Assembly (NCBI GenBank): GCA_013397695.1
Contig: VYZI01000254.1
Coordinates: 678,484-742,483, forward strand
Direction of reading: 5' to 3'
From: Centropus unirufus
Taxonomy: Eukaryota > Chordata > Aves > Cuculiformes > Centropidae
DNA length: 64,000 nt
Shown: positions 36,714-49,193 of the stretch, piece by piece
Layout of the letters: each line of letters opens with the position of its first letter
Numbering within the stretch: the first letter of the stretch is position 1
Program-made: the position numbers and the translations under genes
Notes under the pieces: generated by a model
The model's database searches: none
What the model saw: the letters and a program-made list of their open reading frames with translations, nothing else
Told to the model about the DNA's origin: nothing

Positions 36714-39199
36714 ATTTGAAACCACACTCATCCAGGGGGCATGAAATCTGAGGGGTAATCAACAGATTTCACAGGTAGCAATCTATCGAGGCTTTGGGTT
36801 GATAGCCGATGCAGTACTGACCCTTTCATAAGCTCAGTGTTTATTTTTGTTACCTCTTTGGCGTAGAGTTGGAATTCATCTTCCCATATTTAAAAACCAC
36901 CCTGTATATTCAAGGCAGTCATCACAAGTTCCCTTTAAGAGAAACAGAAAAAAACCCAAAACAAACACTAATCAAACCAAACCCCAGTCCCAGCATGTAT
37001 TTTAAATGTGCTGCTTGCCTTATTCAGATGACTCACAAAAATCAGATACAATGTCTCTATCTCTTCATTGATCATCAATGGAACTGCAGGATGATCTGCT
37101 CAGCTGTAGCATTGTAAACAAAGGTGATGTAATCCCACGCCTTTTCTTTCAGACAGTAGCTTATCTTTCCTAGATGCTAGTGCGATACCTCATTCAAAAA
37201 CTTTTCTAGAAACTAATGGAAAAATTACGAAATAACAACAATCAGCATGGCATGATTTTGTACCCAGTTCCCTAGCTATAATTAGAAACCTATCTTTCAT
37301 TGATTTGTCTTCGGTAAATACTCAAAAACCTCTACCTATATAGGAAAAGGATATCTAGTGAATCGGATTTTTTTAATCAACTTTTTCTGACACCACTCAC
37401 TCTTCTGGTATGCTGTTGGAACAGTACTGATGCAGACTGCCTTTTGTTGATCTCTTTGCTAATTAGTTTTTGAAGGTTAATCCCACTAGGCATTCCCTGT
37501 GTCAGCTTGGAGTTTAATGACTTTCTGGGCTTTAAAGGACTGTGTGCTGGAGATAAAATACCACACAAAATTTAGATCTGTTTGATTCTCCAACATTTTG
37601 TACCTGATCAAATTCAGATAACAATGCATCGGCTTTACCTAGTTAATGCATTCAAATTTCCCTGTCATATGCTCTCTTATGACACACAGGGAGCCATAAG
37701 GTAACCTGTATATCCAGACACTTTCTATCACTCACAGAAAGTGAACACATACCTATTAACATCTTGATCAGACAGAAGTGGCTTTTAATGGAGATCTAGA
37801 TCAAACTTAAACCTTGACCTCCAGCAAGGCTTGAAATACATTTGTAAAAAAAATCCAGCTGTTAAAGTATCTAGGCTAGCACTATTTGGCCTTGGGGTAT
37901 GTAACAGGTGACAGTGTTGTTTGCCCATTTCTTACTTCATTCTGTGTTCTACCTTCTCTTGACCATTATTTGAAAGAGAGGATGGACTTATGTGATGCAG
38001 TGTTGATTATGCTTTTTATTCTTATGGAAACAACAGCAAGAAGTCTTAAGAGCTGTGGAATATAATGCATTCTTGGAGCACAGTGATCTCAGGATGATTA
38101 ATTTTACATAAATTCAGTCTCACAGAAGTTAAACAAACAGTGGGATTCATTACCTAAAAGTGATTATCCAACTTTGAGAATATCACCCTTACTTTCTTTT
38201 ATAGTCACCTCTGGATAAATATGTATTTTTAGGAGAAGAGTTCCTCTCGCCTGTAATGTAAAATTTAGTAGAGATCAAGTTAATCATGTCCTTAGTTTCC
38301 CTACCATTGGGGGAAAGAGGAAAGCATTTATATAATGACTCTTCATACCTGTGTGAACTGCCTATGTAAAGACGGAGTAAGTTTTATCCTAGAGCAATCT
38401 TTGTATCTTATTCATGTATAAACTTATCCAAAATAACTAGCTTGAATTAGATTCCAGATGTAAATAAATCTATCTGTCAGAGTTGCATATATGATACGTA
38501 TATTTCCAAGGGGAAATGAGAAATTGCTCGTGCAGTGACAAGTTCACATTCTGGAGCAAAATTTTGGGTTAGCTCATCCCTACAGCACCAAAGTTAAGCT
38601 CCATGGTTAAACATCTTACACTTGTAAGACAGAAGGAATATTTGCAAATGTATCCTCTTTCACGCACAAATACCTGCTCAGTGAAGACCAATGTAGCTGT
38701 GCTGGGACTCAGCTGCTTTCCATTAGAGCTAATGACAGCCACTGGGAGATATCTGCAGGATGCAACAGCTCTAAGGGAGATGCAGAGATTTTCTGTTTAT
38801 TTGTTCCCTTTCTTTTATTGTAGCTCAGGAGGAGAGTGTCTGGGTCATTAATTTTTAGGAAGAGCTGTAGCAGGATATCAGGTGGGGGGATTTGGTGGCA
38901 GGGAAGAGGAGAAAAAGAAACATCAAAATTATTTCATGAAAGCTCCAATGAAAGTGTGCACTTGTCAGCTAGGTATACTTTTACCAGTTGAGACATAAGT
39001 ATTCAGTACCTCATCTTGCAGACATTTACTCAAGACATAAGAACAACGCACATTTACCCTGAAAGATGGCTTAGTCCAAATACTCCTTCCTTGACTGATC
39101 CCAACTGGATTTGTACACCTTGTGCTTTCATGTAGTCAAGTAAGCATCCTGGGACAGGTAGTTCAGTGAATACCTGGAGTGCAACCAAAGGGGCAGCTT

Positions 39200-40510
39200 C
39201 TGGAGAGATGAAAAGCTGGCCAAGTGTTCTCAGCCTCGGGGGATTAGAGACACAAAGGGATGTTATCAAAAGACATATTCATTATTTTTCAGAAGTTTGG
39301 GGAATCCACGGAAGTCCCAGTACACTGAAAGGTGGCAAGTGTCGTCCCAGTTTTCAAGAATGGTAAGAAGGAAGATTTTGGTAGTTACAGGACTCTCAGT
39401 CTCACTTCCATGCCTGCTAAAAATATGGAGAAGGTTATTGTGGGATTTACTGAAAAGCACTTCAGTGAGAATGCAATCCTTGATTTTAGCCACCACATAT
39501 TCATGATTAGAAAGTCATGTTTAACCAACTTAATCTCCTTTCATGACAAGGTCATCCATCTAGTCTACCAGGGGAAACCAGTAACCATTCGCAGCCTGGA
39601 GAAGACTCCAGGGAGACCTTATAACAGCCTTCCATTACCTGAACTTGCCTACTTCAGGTAGCGGGGGAACGACTTTTTACAAGGGCATGTAGTAATAGGA
39701 CAAGGGGTAAGGGCTATAAATTGAAGGGAGGAAGACTTAGATTAGACATTGGGAAGAAATTCTTCACAATAAGGCTAGTGAAATACTGGAACAGGTTGCC
39801 CAGGGGAGTTGTGGATGCCCCCTCTCTGGAAGTATTCAGGGCCAGGTTGGATGGGGACTTGAGCAGGCTGGTCTAGGGGTGTGCTTGCCCATGTCAGGGG
39901 GTTGGAACTAGATGATCTTTAAGGTCCCTTCCAACTCAAACCATTCTACGATTATAAAGCTCTATGATTCTATGTATGGGGTTTTTAATTTTAGCAAAAC
40001 TCCTGGTACTGTGTCTCACAGAATCTTTCTGGACAAAATGTCTAGAAAGGTCTATAATATGTTGGGTGATCAATGGGCTGGCAGGATAGGCTTTAAGAGT
40101 TTTAGTAAATGGACTCCTATCAAGGTGGCAACCAGTAACCCATAGGCTTCCCCCAGGCTCTGTTTTAGGCCTAGTGCTCTTTAATGTTTTTTGTTTTGGT
40201 TTTTTTTTTTAATCAATGATCTGGACACAGGATTTCAATTTAAGTATGCCAATGATACTAAACTAGGTGGAACTATGGACTCCTGCAATGGTAGAGATGC
40301 CCTCCAGAGAGATATGGATAGGCTAGAGAGCTGATCAATCACCAAATGTATCAAATTTAAGAAGAACAACTGCTGAATTCCCCACTGGGATGATATAATC
40401 CTAGTCATACATACAAATTGTGGGGTGAAAGGCTGGAGAGTGGCCCTACAGAAAGAGAGATGGGGGTTTGGGTGGATGGCAAGTTGAATATGAATCAACA
40501 GTATGTCCTA
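39200..40510 (+). mobile_element. CR1 LINE reverse-transcriptase fragment (older, interrupted copy)
   Basis: Remnant of CR1 ORF2 (reverse transcriptase), read on the plus strand with frameshifts. Left part: 'IIFQKFGESTEVPV' (39284-39325), 'VVPVFKNGKKEDFGSYR' (39341-39391), 'SCLTNLISFHDKV' (39514-39552). It is then interrupted by a second CR1 (39588-39974) and resumes with 'FNFSKTPGTVSHRIFLDKMS' (39987-40046), 'LGPVLFN'-like and 'KYANDTKLGG' (near 40235-40270). The catalytic motif, normally F/YADD, reads YAND. In-frame stops follow at about 40333. It is inactive. The 5' limit is fuzzy because the reading decays before 39250. Confidence 0.88.
39588..39974 (+). mobile_element. Nested younger CR1 3' end
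   Basis: A 387-base CR1 3' fragment inserted into the reverse-transcriptase frame of the surrounding copy. Landmarks: CAGCCTGGAGAAGACTCCAG (39592-39611), CCTTATAACAGCCTTCCATT (39618-39637), GGGAAGAAATTCTTCACAAT (39750-39769), GGAACAGGTTGCCCAGGGGA (39788-39807), GATGATCTTTAAGGTCCCTT (39911-39930), and a tail ending GATTCTATG at about 39974. It is cleaner than its host copy, so it inserted later. Removing it in the mind's eye leaves host codons that adjoin almost exactly. Confidence 0.92.
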
Positions 40511-40734
40511 CCACATTGCATCATTCTATGAAATCCATGGAGAGCATTGGTTTGGAAGCCTCTGAGTTAGAGGAAAGTGAAACTATATCCCCTATGATGA
40601 CCTTCAGCACAGCTCAATTGGAAGCTAAACCTATGGAATGCATACTGTGAAAACCCGCATCACAGGGATGTGGTCTGAAAGAACAGCATGCCATGAACAT
40701 CACTGTTTCTTCTCTTCTTGGCCCTCTGGGGCAG

Positions 40735-40825
40735 GAGTCATGCTCTACAGGGTGCTGGGAACTTTCAACTCCCATTGAATGAGGGAGATTTTAGGGGGCC
40801 CAAGACATAATCAGGTAAAAACCCA
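40735..40825 (+). repeat. Possible ancient sauropsid palindromic repeat
   Basis: The phrase GGTGCTGGGAACTTTCAACT (40751-40770) followed by CCCATTGAATGAGGGAGATT (40772-40791) and CAAGACATAATCAGG resembles the repeat type seen at 30743-30852 (a core with CTCCCATTGA and a complementary half). It is degraded, and the assignment rests on pattern memory. Confidence 0.3.
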
Positions 40826-41149
40826 GTTTTTATGTGGGCTTACACACGCTATATATCCAGAGATGCACAGACTCTTACTTCAGGATGATTCAGTGAACAA
40901 AATATGTGCAGTGATTTATGGACTTTAGCATAACATTTTAATATCTGAAGGTCTCAATGCATATCTTGGATCTAAATTCATGACCAGTACACACAGTTAT
41001 ACAGGTACACAGAAATAGTTACACAGAAAACATACCTAAATCCTTCAAATCAATTATACGCTTTTCCCTTATTGCCTTTATCTTTCCACTCCACACATGT
41101 TTTTATTGTCAGGATGCAATGTCACAGTGATTTGAAAATGTACATAAGA

Positions 41150-41450
41150 GCAAAAGCCTTATTAATTTAAGTAGGAGCAATAACCAAGAAATTTGCTTAC
41201 TAAATTTATGTAAATGCTGTGAGCTTTTTGTATTAAAGTGATTAAAGAATGCATTCAAGGTATTATTCATTTTCTGAGATTTTCTTTGAATATCTATTAA
41301 TTGAATAATTAAAGGTATTTAAAAAAACGCTGCTTAGTCAAATGCCATTTTGGTAAGCAATAATTATTATATATTTACTCAGAACTATTGTTATACCATG
41401 AATTATTGTAGGCAAAATTCTGAATTAAGTTGATGAATAAAAGCCCCATA
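41150..41450. promoter_or_regulatory. Weak candidate for a conserved AT-rich element
   Basis: Dense TAAT/ATTA words (TATTAATTGAATAATTAAAGG at 41296, AATAATTATTATATATTTAC at 41360-41379) in otherwise non-repetitive DNA. Such clusters bind homeodomain and Forkhead factors in enhancers, but AT-rich DNA gives them by chance too. Confidence 0.12.
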
Positions 41451-41670
41451 CTTTATGATGCAATATCCAATGACTCCAATAAGCTTTGAATTGAATCCAA
41501 GGACATGAAGGAGGAAATGTAGTTATGCAAAATGTCTATGACTAAACAGTTATGTTTCTGTTTATTATATTAGAAACATTGCCACATGCTTTCCAGTCTG
41601 TTATATGAACATGTGGGAAAAAATCTACACTAGGATGGGTGTGTTTTTGCTAATTTTTTTATGTAGAATC

Positions 41671-41690
41671 AAAATAAAATAAAATAAAAA
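41671..41690. repeat. (AAAAT) microsatellite
   Basis: Three perfect AAAAT pentamers and a partial unit, read directly. Confidence 0.9.
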
Positions 41691-42936
41691 CAAGTAATAT
41701 TTTGTTCAAGATAATTTAAACTATTCCATCAATATCCTTTTATCAATGTATATTCAGAAGAAAATGTTTTTTTCATGCAGTTGTATGTCAACAGAATTAA
41801 GAACAAAATGTTTTCAAAGGATATTGTGCCAGTAGACAGGAGAGAAAAAAAAAGAGAGAGAGTAAAAGGAACAAAATTAAAAGTGAACTAACCAAAATTT
41901 TTAAACTTATGTCATGGCAAACTCATTGGCTAAATTCACAGAAAATTAAAGGAAGGAGAATAAATATATTTTTTTAAACAGTTCTATGATATGTATTTTC
42001 ATCAGTTTATTTGCATCAGTTATTTTTCATACGCTGTTGTTACAATTGTGCAATAATGAGATTCAGAATATCTTTAACTGAGACAGACATGACTTTTCTG
42101 TCAAAATGACACAACTGAAATTGAAATGGTTCAATGTCAAGTCAGTAGAAGTTATCATCTGAGTTTTTGCATAAGAAGTTTCAATACTGACTTTATTTAA
42201 TTTTTGTTTGTTTTATTTCCATCATATTAAAAGAATATGCTTTCTGGATTTTAGTCGGTAGCATAAAACTACAAGGAAACTAAACCATGCTTCATGCTAC
42301 CTTGGAAATCACATGTAAATGATAGCTGATTTCACAGAAAATCTATCCTACATATAGGTTTTTATGTCCCTGACCACTCTGTAGAGTGCACATAATTTCA
42401 GCTACGTTGCCAATCTGAACACACTTCCTTTGCTCTCTGTGCTGGAAAACTCAGTCCTGCAGGCTAAGTTAACATGGAAGTTTTGTGTGTATTTGTAAAT
42501 ATTAGTCCCATAAACTTGAAGTGGATAAAACATTCGGTGGTGCTTTATCTACAGCTTCGCTTATGATGGGCTGGATCTTTACTCCTCAATGCTATTACTC
42601 TGCTGCCTGTTCATACTGACTTTAAAAGACTTTCACGTATCTATCCATGATGAGGGAAAACCCTACATAGGCTAAACTGGGACCGGCTCTAAAGAAAATA
42701 ATTTATTCTAAAGTCAACAGAATTTCAGTTTCAAAGGACCTATCACTGCTTTCATTCCCATGTTTCTGAACTTTATTATATCCAGCTTTCCAAGTCTGGG
42801 AATTTCTCCTATTTCCTTCACCAGTGATGTCTCACTGCCTCTTTTCACGTCACTCGATAAGAATGGCAAATTCATGTCCTCCTCCTTAGAAAAGGATAAC
42901 AAAATAAATCATTGCCCTCAATTGGAAAAAAAGGCC

Positions 42937-42964
42937 GGGGAGGGGGGGGCAGGGGAAGAAGGGG
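42937..42964 (+). other. G-quadruplex-type motif
   Basis: Four separated runs of at least four G on the plus strand: 42937-42940, 42942-42949 (eight G), 42952-42955 and 42961-42964, with loops of 1, 2 and 5 bases. This satisfies the usual intramolecular G-quadruplex pattern with room to spare, in a window where G runs are otherwise rare. Function is unknown; a purine-rich slippage origin is possible because an A run lies just upstream. Confidence 0.85.
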
Positions 42965-44321
42965 ATGACAGTTACCATACTCAGTACTCTGTAGTTTGGA
43001 GAGAATGGAAATGCTTTCACTTTTAAGTCTTCATTTTGTGAACTTTTCAGGGAAAAAAAAATCCCACATATTAATTTTCGTGCAAACATATAAAAATTCA
43101 TTTTCACAGTGTCTTCAAAACTAAAAATTTTCTTTTATTATATATATTGATCTTTCTACATTTTTATTTGAAAGTATAAATAAAACTTTAAAATTTCATA
43201 TTTAAAGATGCCTTTCTTAACTCATCTAAAACATTCTGTTGATAAAATTTTAAGTCTTGCTCAAATTCAACTTAAAATATGGCATATTTTAATACAAATC
43301 ACTCAGAAAAAAAGTAAGGAAGCAAATTAAAAATTCTCCTTCTCATATGATGTTTAGAGTACTAATAAATCAGGATGTTTTGTCTTAAATATCATTTCCT
43401 CATAGATTATTTCAGTAGAAATTCGATTAAGTTTTTATAAGGGAAAACCAAAACCTCATTATACATGTTTTGCTGTGCCAACTGCAATAACTACTTACAA
43501 AGCCCTTACAAGCTCTTTGTTCATAGTTTTCTGTGCAATTCAGATAAAAGTTGAAGTTTCTCTTCACCTATAAGTGAAAGTTAAGCATCTGCCCTAAGGA
43601 CTATTTCGGAGTGCACACCACATTAGGATTTCCTTTGTCTCACCTAACTAGAGCCTTTTAAAAGCTGATAAGGCTAAACTAATTGTCTATGCTCCTGTTT
43701 TAATCAATTGACAAAGGCAGTCATCTCCAAAGCATGATTTGTCTTCCTTATCTTAGAAACATAGGTGCAGAAATCTCATTACCATGGGATGAGTTGCCTT
43801 TTCAGAAATACCTCTCTCCTTTGACTACAAAAGAGCTTAAATAGTTTTGTTAAATTAAACACAAAACTTTCAAATGAACCCAGTGAAATGAGGTGATTCC
43901 CCTTACTTTTTCCATGCACCCTTTCCCCATACTCAATGTGTAATTCTTACCCTTTGGTTCTGAACTATGTGGGTAAAATGAAGACTTTCAGTGGGACCAG
44001 TATGTGACACTGCCTGTGACCTTCAAATTTTCCCTTAAGTTTTGGGTTTCTGATGAACCTGGGAGACAAAGGAAGGCTCTGGTTTGGCACCAAGCAGAAG
44101 GAAGCTGTTAGATGTCACCCTGTGAAGACACATTGCCATGTTTTGTACAGCTCTAGTTCTGATAGATAGTTGAAATTCAGCACAGTTAGTAAATCCTTAC
44201 GCTTCATGTAGTTCTTGGAGGAATAAAGTGCATGGCAATTACAGCCAGTAAGTCTTGTTATGGATTGTGTAATATACATGCATTTCATTGCATTATGATT
44301 CAATGTTGCATTTTTAATGTC

Positions 44322-44335
44322 TTTTTTTTTTTTTT
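44322..44335. repeat. Poly-T run
   Basis: Fourteen consecutive T. This could be a slippage tract; no retroposed sequence that it could tail is recognised beside it. Confidence 0.9.
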
Positions 44336-44959
44336 ACAATTTTAGTTGGACATTAAGCTGGAATAAAAAAAACCTTGGTCTATACATCCTTTCTTTTTGT
44401 TACTATGAGGTCTGAGAGTTGTTACTGGGTTCTGGGTGTGGGTCTTTATTTGTTTTTTTTCCCTTTTTTGTTATATTTAGTTCATAAATGCATGTTTGGT
44501 GTTCCTATTCTTGAAACAATTACAATTTGCTAATGAGAATTCATGAAAGTTTTGTTCATTAGTTATTTCTTAACCAAAGGCAGAAAATTTGAATTAAGTG
44601 ACATGACATGAGGATACTTCAAGGTCCCAATTTTTTATTACTGTCTTCTGACCATATAGGTTGAAGCAAAATTATAAAGATACAGTTCTTTAATATAAAG
44701 TGGATAAAGGAATTTAAATCTCTGGGAGCCATAGGCTCTGACTACTAAATCACTTCTCGTAGTGTCAGTATCAGTTAAGTTTAGACTATCTTGTAGGAAT
44801 CTCTGTTAAGCCTATCTGAATGTACGCTTCTAACCCAAATCAGAATAAATGTAATTTAGGATTGCTTTTTTCTCACTGGTAAGTTTAAATGGACTTCGAG
44901 TGACTACTTCAGACACGGATTTTTATGATATCAAGTGAAACCCAACCTATGAGAGCAGA

Positions 44960-45957
44960 ATGATAGAATTATAGAATCATAGAAACATAGAATGGTTTGG
45001 GTTGAAAAGTATCTTAAAGATCATCTAGTTCCAACCCCCCTGACATGGGCAGGGAGACCTCCCACTAAGTCAGCCTGCTCAAGTCCCCATTCAACATGGC
45101 CTTGAACGCTTCCAGGGAGGAGGCATCCACAACTCCCCTAGGCAACCCATTCCAGTAGTTCACAACCCACGTTGTGAAGAATTTCTTCCTAACGTCTAGT
45201 CTAAATCTTCCCCCCTCCAATTTAAAGTCATTCAACCTAATCCTATCGCTACATGCCCTTGTAAAAGGTCCTTCCCCAGCTTTCCTGTAGGCTCCCTTCA
45301 GGTAATGGAAGGCTGTCATAAGGTCTACCCACAGCCTTCTCTTCTCCAGGCTGAGTTGTTACCCCGGCTCTCTCAACCTGCCATCATAGCAGAGGTGCTC
45401 CAGCCCTCTGGTCATCTTTGTGGCCTTCCTCTGGACCCATTTCACCAGTTCCATATCCTTCTCATGTTTAGGATTCCAGAATTGGACTCAATACTCCAGG
45501 TAGAATCTCAAAAGCAGAGTAAAGGGGCAGAATAATCTCCCTCGAACTTCTGGTTATGCTTTTTTTGATCCACTCCAGGATACAGTTGGTTTTCTGGGCT
45601 ACAAGTGAATCTTGTTGGGTCATTCCAAACTCCTTGTCAGAACTCCCCAGATTCCTTCTGTACAGGACAGCTCTTAATCACATAATGTGTCATCTTGTAT
45701 TGAAATTGCTGATTGCCTCAACTCAGGTATAATACCTTGCATTTGGCCTTGTTGAACCTCATGAGGTTCACAAAGGCCCACTTCTCCAGCTTTTCCAGGT
45801 CCGCCTGGTTGGCATCCCATCCCTCTGGTGTGAAAACCACACCACTCAGCATGGTGTCACCTGCAAACTTGCTGAGGGTGTATTTGATATTGCTGTCTAT
45901 ATCATTGATGAGGATATTAAATAGCACTGGTCCCAGTACAGATCCCTGAGAGCATCA
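44960..45957 (-). mobile_element. CR1 LINE, ~1 kb 5'-truncated copy
   Basis: The largest uninterrupted CR1 of the window, on the minus strand. From 45957 downward it runs through reverse transcriptase 'LGPVLFN'-type and 'INDIDSNIKYTLSKFAGDT' residues (45927-45850), 'NLMRFNKAKCKVLYLS' (45765-45718), then 'AFHYLKGAYRK' (45313-45281), 'RRFRLDVRKKFFTT'-like (45205-45165), 'LPRGVVDASSLEAFK' (45145-45101), and the 3' UTR with a tail of TATGATTCT variants at 44995-44960. The active-site motif is FAGD instead of FADD, so the copy could not be catalytic even apart from truncation and frameshifts. Confidence 0.95.
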
Positions 45958-46074
45958 CAGATGCACAGAGTAGCACAGACATAGCATGGATGTCAGGAAA
46001 GATAAATGCTAGACTCATTGACCAATTCTGGCCTCAAAATAGGGACTTTATTAGCACAGTTTTAATATATTATG

Positions 46075-46220
46075 AAGATGAGCATTACAACTCAATTTTA
46101 CAGATAGAAAAGCTCAGAAACATCTCAGGGAAGTTGAGTGATACATACAGAGGGGTCAAGCCAGGCATTGGCAGAGATAAGATTACAACCAGTGTCTTCT
46201 GGAGCTCTGCCCAACTGCGG
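46075..46220 (+). repeat. MIR-like SINE remnant
   Basis: In order: CAATTTTACAGATAGAAAAG (46093-46112), CTCAGAAACATCTCAGGGAA (46113-46132), GTTGAGTGATACATACAGAG (46133-46152), GGCATTGGCAGAGATAAGAT (46164-46183), and a TGTCTTCTGGAGCTCTGCCC ending. These track the MIR 3' half ('ATTTTACAGATGGGGAAACT...GGTTAAGTGACTTGCCC...CACAGC...GGCAGAGC...TTAGAACCC'). Diverged, but collinear over about 140 bases. Confidence 0.7.
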
Positions 46221-47880
46221 TATAATTTGGACAGAAACCAATAGAGGAATAATTAAAACATCTGAAATAACTGACCCGAAGCAATTCTGAAAATGTCATC
46301 TGATTCATATACAGGCATAATTTATTCTAATGACATATTACCCTAACCCAGCCTTCTAAAGAGACTTTGAAATGGAAGTTATATATTTGTACACATGCAG
46401 TGATTACTTCAATGCTCTTTACATTCACCAATTTAAGTAGCCAGCAGTGCATAAATATTAATCTAGACCTAAACTGAAGAGTAGAAAATATTATTTTTGG
46501 CATTATTTTAGTACTAGCTCACAGACAGCTGAATATAATAAATAAAATATTTTAATTTGTAAGTTCTTGCAAACAGAGGTTACTAGTAGATGCTGAAGTA
46601 ATTTGCTTCTGCTTAGAAGCAAATGACTTTCCTATCAAAGGAAACTCATCTCTCTTGGAACAGCACTTGAGCTCACAGGCAAAGAGCTGGAGTGAGCTCA
46701 AGTAGATTCTTCCTGAGAAAATCAATCCCATGCTATAACTACAAGTTTTCTTGAAAATTAGAAGAAGTGTTCATATCTACACTTGTAGCTATCATAGCAG
46801 AGTAGCAAAATCAAGAATAAACTCACTGAAGACTGGTGAGAGGCAGGGCAGAGCCACAGACCTCCATTCCGGCTTTTATCGCCACCTAGACTCTTCTGGG
46901 GATGCATCTGCTGCGACACAGCAAACTTCATATGATGTGCACAAAAAGTTGTTTTGGATGATTTTGGCAGTATTTGTACCCCATGGGAAATGAGGACTTC
47001 CTAAAGAAAATTTTAGAGTAAGACGAGACTTGTAGCCCCCTAAAAGGGAGCGGTCAACAGGATGAAATAAAAAGGACTAAAGGCAGGTAGGGCTGGTGTT
47101 CGCCAGAGACTGGTATTAATTATTACATCCATTTTGCATATCTTCATTAACTCTTGTTAACAAATGAAATATGAATGCTATATGAATTTTTACTAATAGC
47201 TTGACTTCTGGTTATGTAGTCAGAGCAGAAAATCATAGTTCATAGGCAAGGACCTTCAACATCGATGAAACATGAGAAAATATCCACATGCAAAAATATG
47301 TTTTTTTAAAAATTCAATTTTGCCCAGATGGTCAAAAACTACGTCTTGTTTCATGCGAAGTAAAATCCTAACAAAAGATTCAAGTGTGTCTTGCTGCCAT
47401 GATCATGTTTTGTACTGTTCCCCTTCCCATTTTGTATGCCTCTCATTACACGGTTAATGCTGAAAGAGAAAATAGAATGCACACAGTTAGTTGCTAACAG
47501 AGCAAACAATCTATGCAGCGAACATCTGTCTGGACTTAGAAATCACAGAACGTGAGTTTCAAAGAATTTGTATCTTTTTGCACAGTCGTAGTTTTAATGA
47601 AGATCAGTCTTGTTTAATAAAAACAAAAACCTTAGGCAAGACCCAGAAGATGTGATCTTGAAGTATTTAGGAAATAAATTCCATTTAATGCCCTTTAATG
47701 AGTGTCTTGCTTCCAATTTACAGCAGACACCTGCTTTGGTCCAAAGAGTAAGTTACAGTGCTACCATGAACAACAGAATTTCTCAGAGGGTCATAAATAA
47801 CAAATGCTTCTGTTCATCTCAGTTTACTAATTTAAACATCAAACATTAGTAATTAAAATATAGAATTTCTGGTTTAGTGC

Positions 47881-47944
47881 CTTTTTTTTGTTTTGCATTA
47901 TTTTGTATTTTTTTTTATTGGCTTTTTTAATTTTTTTTTTCTCT
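47881..47944. repeat. T-rich low-complexity tract
   Basis: A mixture of long T runs with interspersed G, C and A, flanking TTTTGTATTTTTTTTTATTG. Confidence 0.85.
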
Positions 47945-49193
47945 TCCTGCACCTGATGCAGAGAAGGAGTACATCTCTCTTGAGCAGACAGTCACGGAGG
48001 GAGCAATATTCCTTGTCTTCTCCTTTTTTCCACAGTTTTTCAAAGCATATAACTCTTTCTAGGAAGATTGGTACCAGAGAATCTGACTTGAAAGTCTGTC
48101 TCACATTGCATCCTTGCAGAGGGAAAGCTACAAATGAGATTATGTGAATATGGAAAATAACCACCTTCATTTTTAAAATGTCTTAAATACGGTGTGTTTG
48201 GTGTTTTTTCCCCTTCTGCCTACTCAGAAACCTGGTGGACCAGCCAGAATCCTCCTGGAAACGCAACAACTTTTTAGTGCTGGTTGTTCTCATGTCCTCT
48301 AGAAACCAGTCTCCAGGAGGACTCAAAGCCTTATATATGGGATCACCACATACATATTAGGCAAGTTAGGCTGTAAATATATAAATCTCCAATGATTTCA
48401 TCCTTTGAACAAGACTAGAATTTGGATGAATCCTGGCTTAAGTCTTTTATCTCCTGCCAAGTTCTTCCCTGTCTGTGAATCTCATGGTATTTTCTGCCAT
48501 TTGTGCTCAAGTACTGAAATGAGATTTAAAGCCCATTCTCCACTTCTATCCCTTAGAACCATTTCATTTGCAGTTTTAATTCAGATACACATCAATCCTA
48601 TTAGACACTCTGAGTTATGTGTTAATTAAATGCGGCACCCAAAAATGGTTCTGCTGAAGTTAGTGGCAAATCTCGCATTGCCTGTAGGAGAAAAGGATCC
48701 AAAGCATTGACAGTATGCTGTTTTAATCACTGCCGTGAACTGAAAGTTACAAAAGTCAAAACCAGCTTTATTTAAGTACACAAGCATAGGCATTGAAATA
48801 TATCAGCATTCACCATAAAACACCACAGGGCTCAGGTCTGAAGACTGAGGCATCTTTTGATGTCGGGTGTTGAACCAAGATTATGGCATTTGCTTGTGTC
48901 TGAGGAATCTCTGCTCCTGCAGCAAGGTGATCTAGTTTGGGATTCAGCTGCCTAGACCTAAATACCGAGCTCCATTTTAGACACTTTACAATACCTTATC
49001 TGGCCCCCATTTCTTGCGGCAGAGGGTAGATGCCCCAGATGCTTCAGAATGTCTGTAACACATAAGCAAATGGGTTGAAAACTGAATAGTGCTCTTCTGT
49101 TCCATAAAAACACCTTTACTAATATGCATGAAAATAAAAGAAGAAATCAACAGGCTGTGACTGCTGTCTTTGTCTCAGATGTTTATGTGACTA

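Larger units (their letters stand above)
35009..39199. other. Unique AT-rich DNA, no gene seen
   Basis: No gene or LINE landmark. It holds the CA/TG block at 36645 and an AT-rich homeodomain-core region at 35880-36200, listed separately. ORFs are at most 82 codons. Confidence 0.5.
40511..44959. other. AT-rich unique DNA with simple repeats, no gene seen
   Basis: Contains an old repeat-like patch (40735-40825), an AAAAT microsatellite (41671-41690), a purine run (41841-41868), a G-rich run (42937-42964), and a 14-T run (44322-44335). ORFs reach only 88 codons. 41150-41450 is rich in TAAT cores. Confidence 0.5.

Noticed and set aside
45065..45319. 84-codon minus ORF as an independent gene
   Set aside because: It is the C-terminal part of CR1 ORF2 in the element at 44960-45957.
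48935..49045. Possible old interspersed repeat around CTAGACCTAAATACC
   Set aside because: Only a short resemblance to a remembered reptile repeat, with no second landmark.
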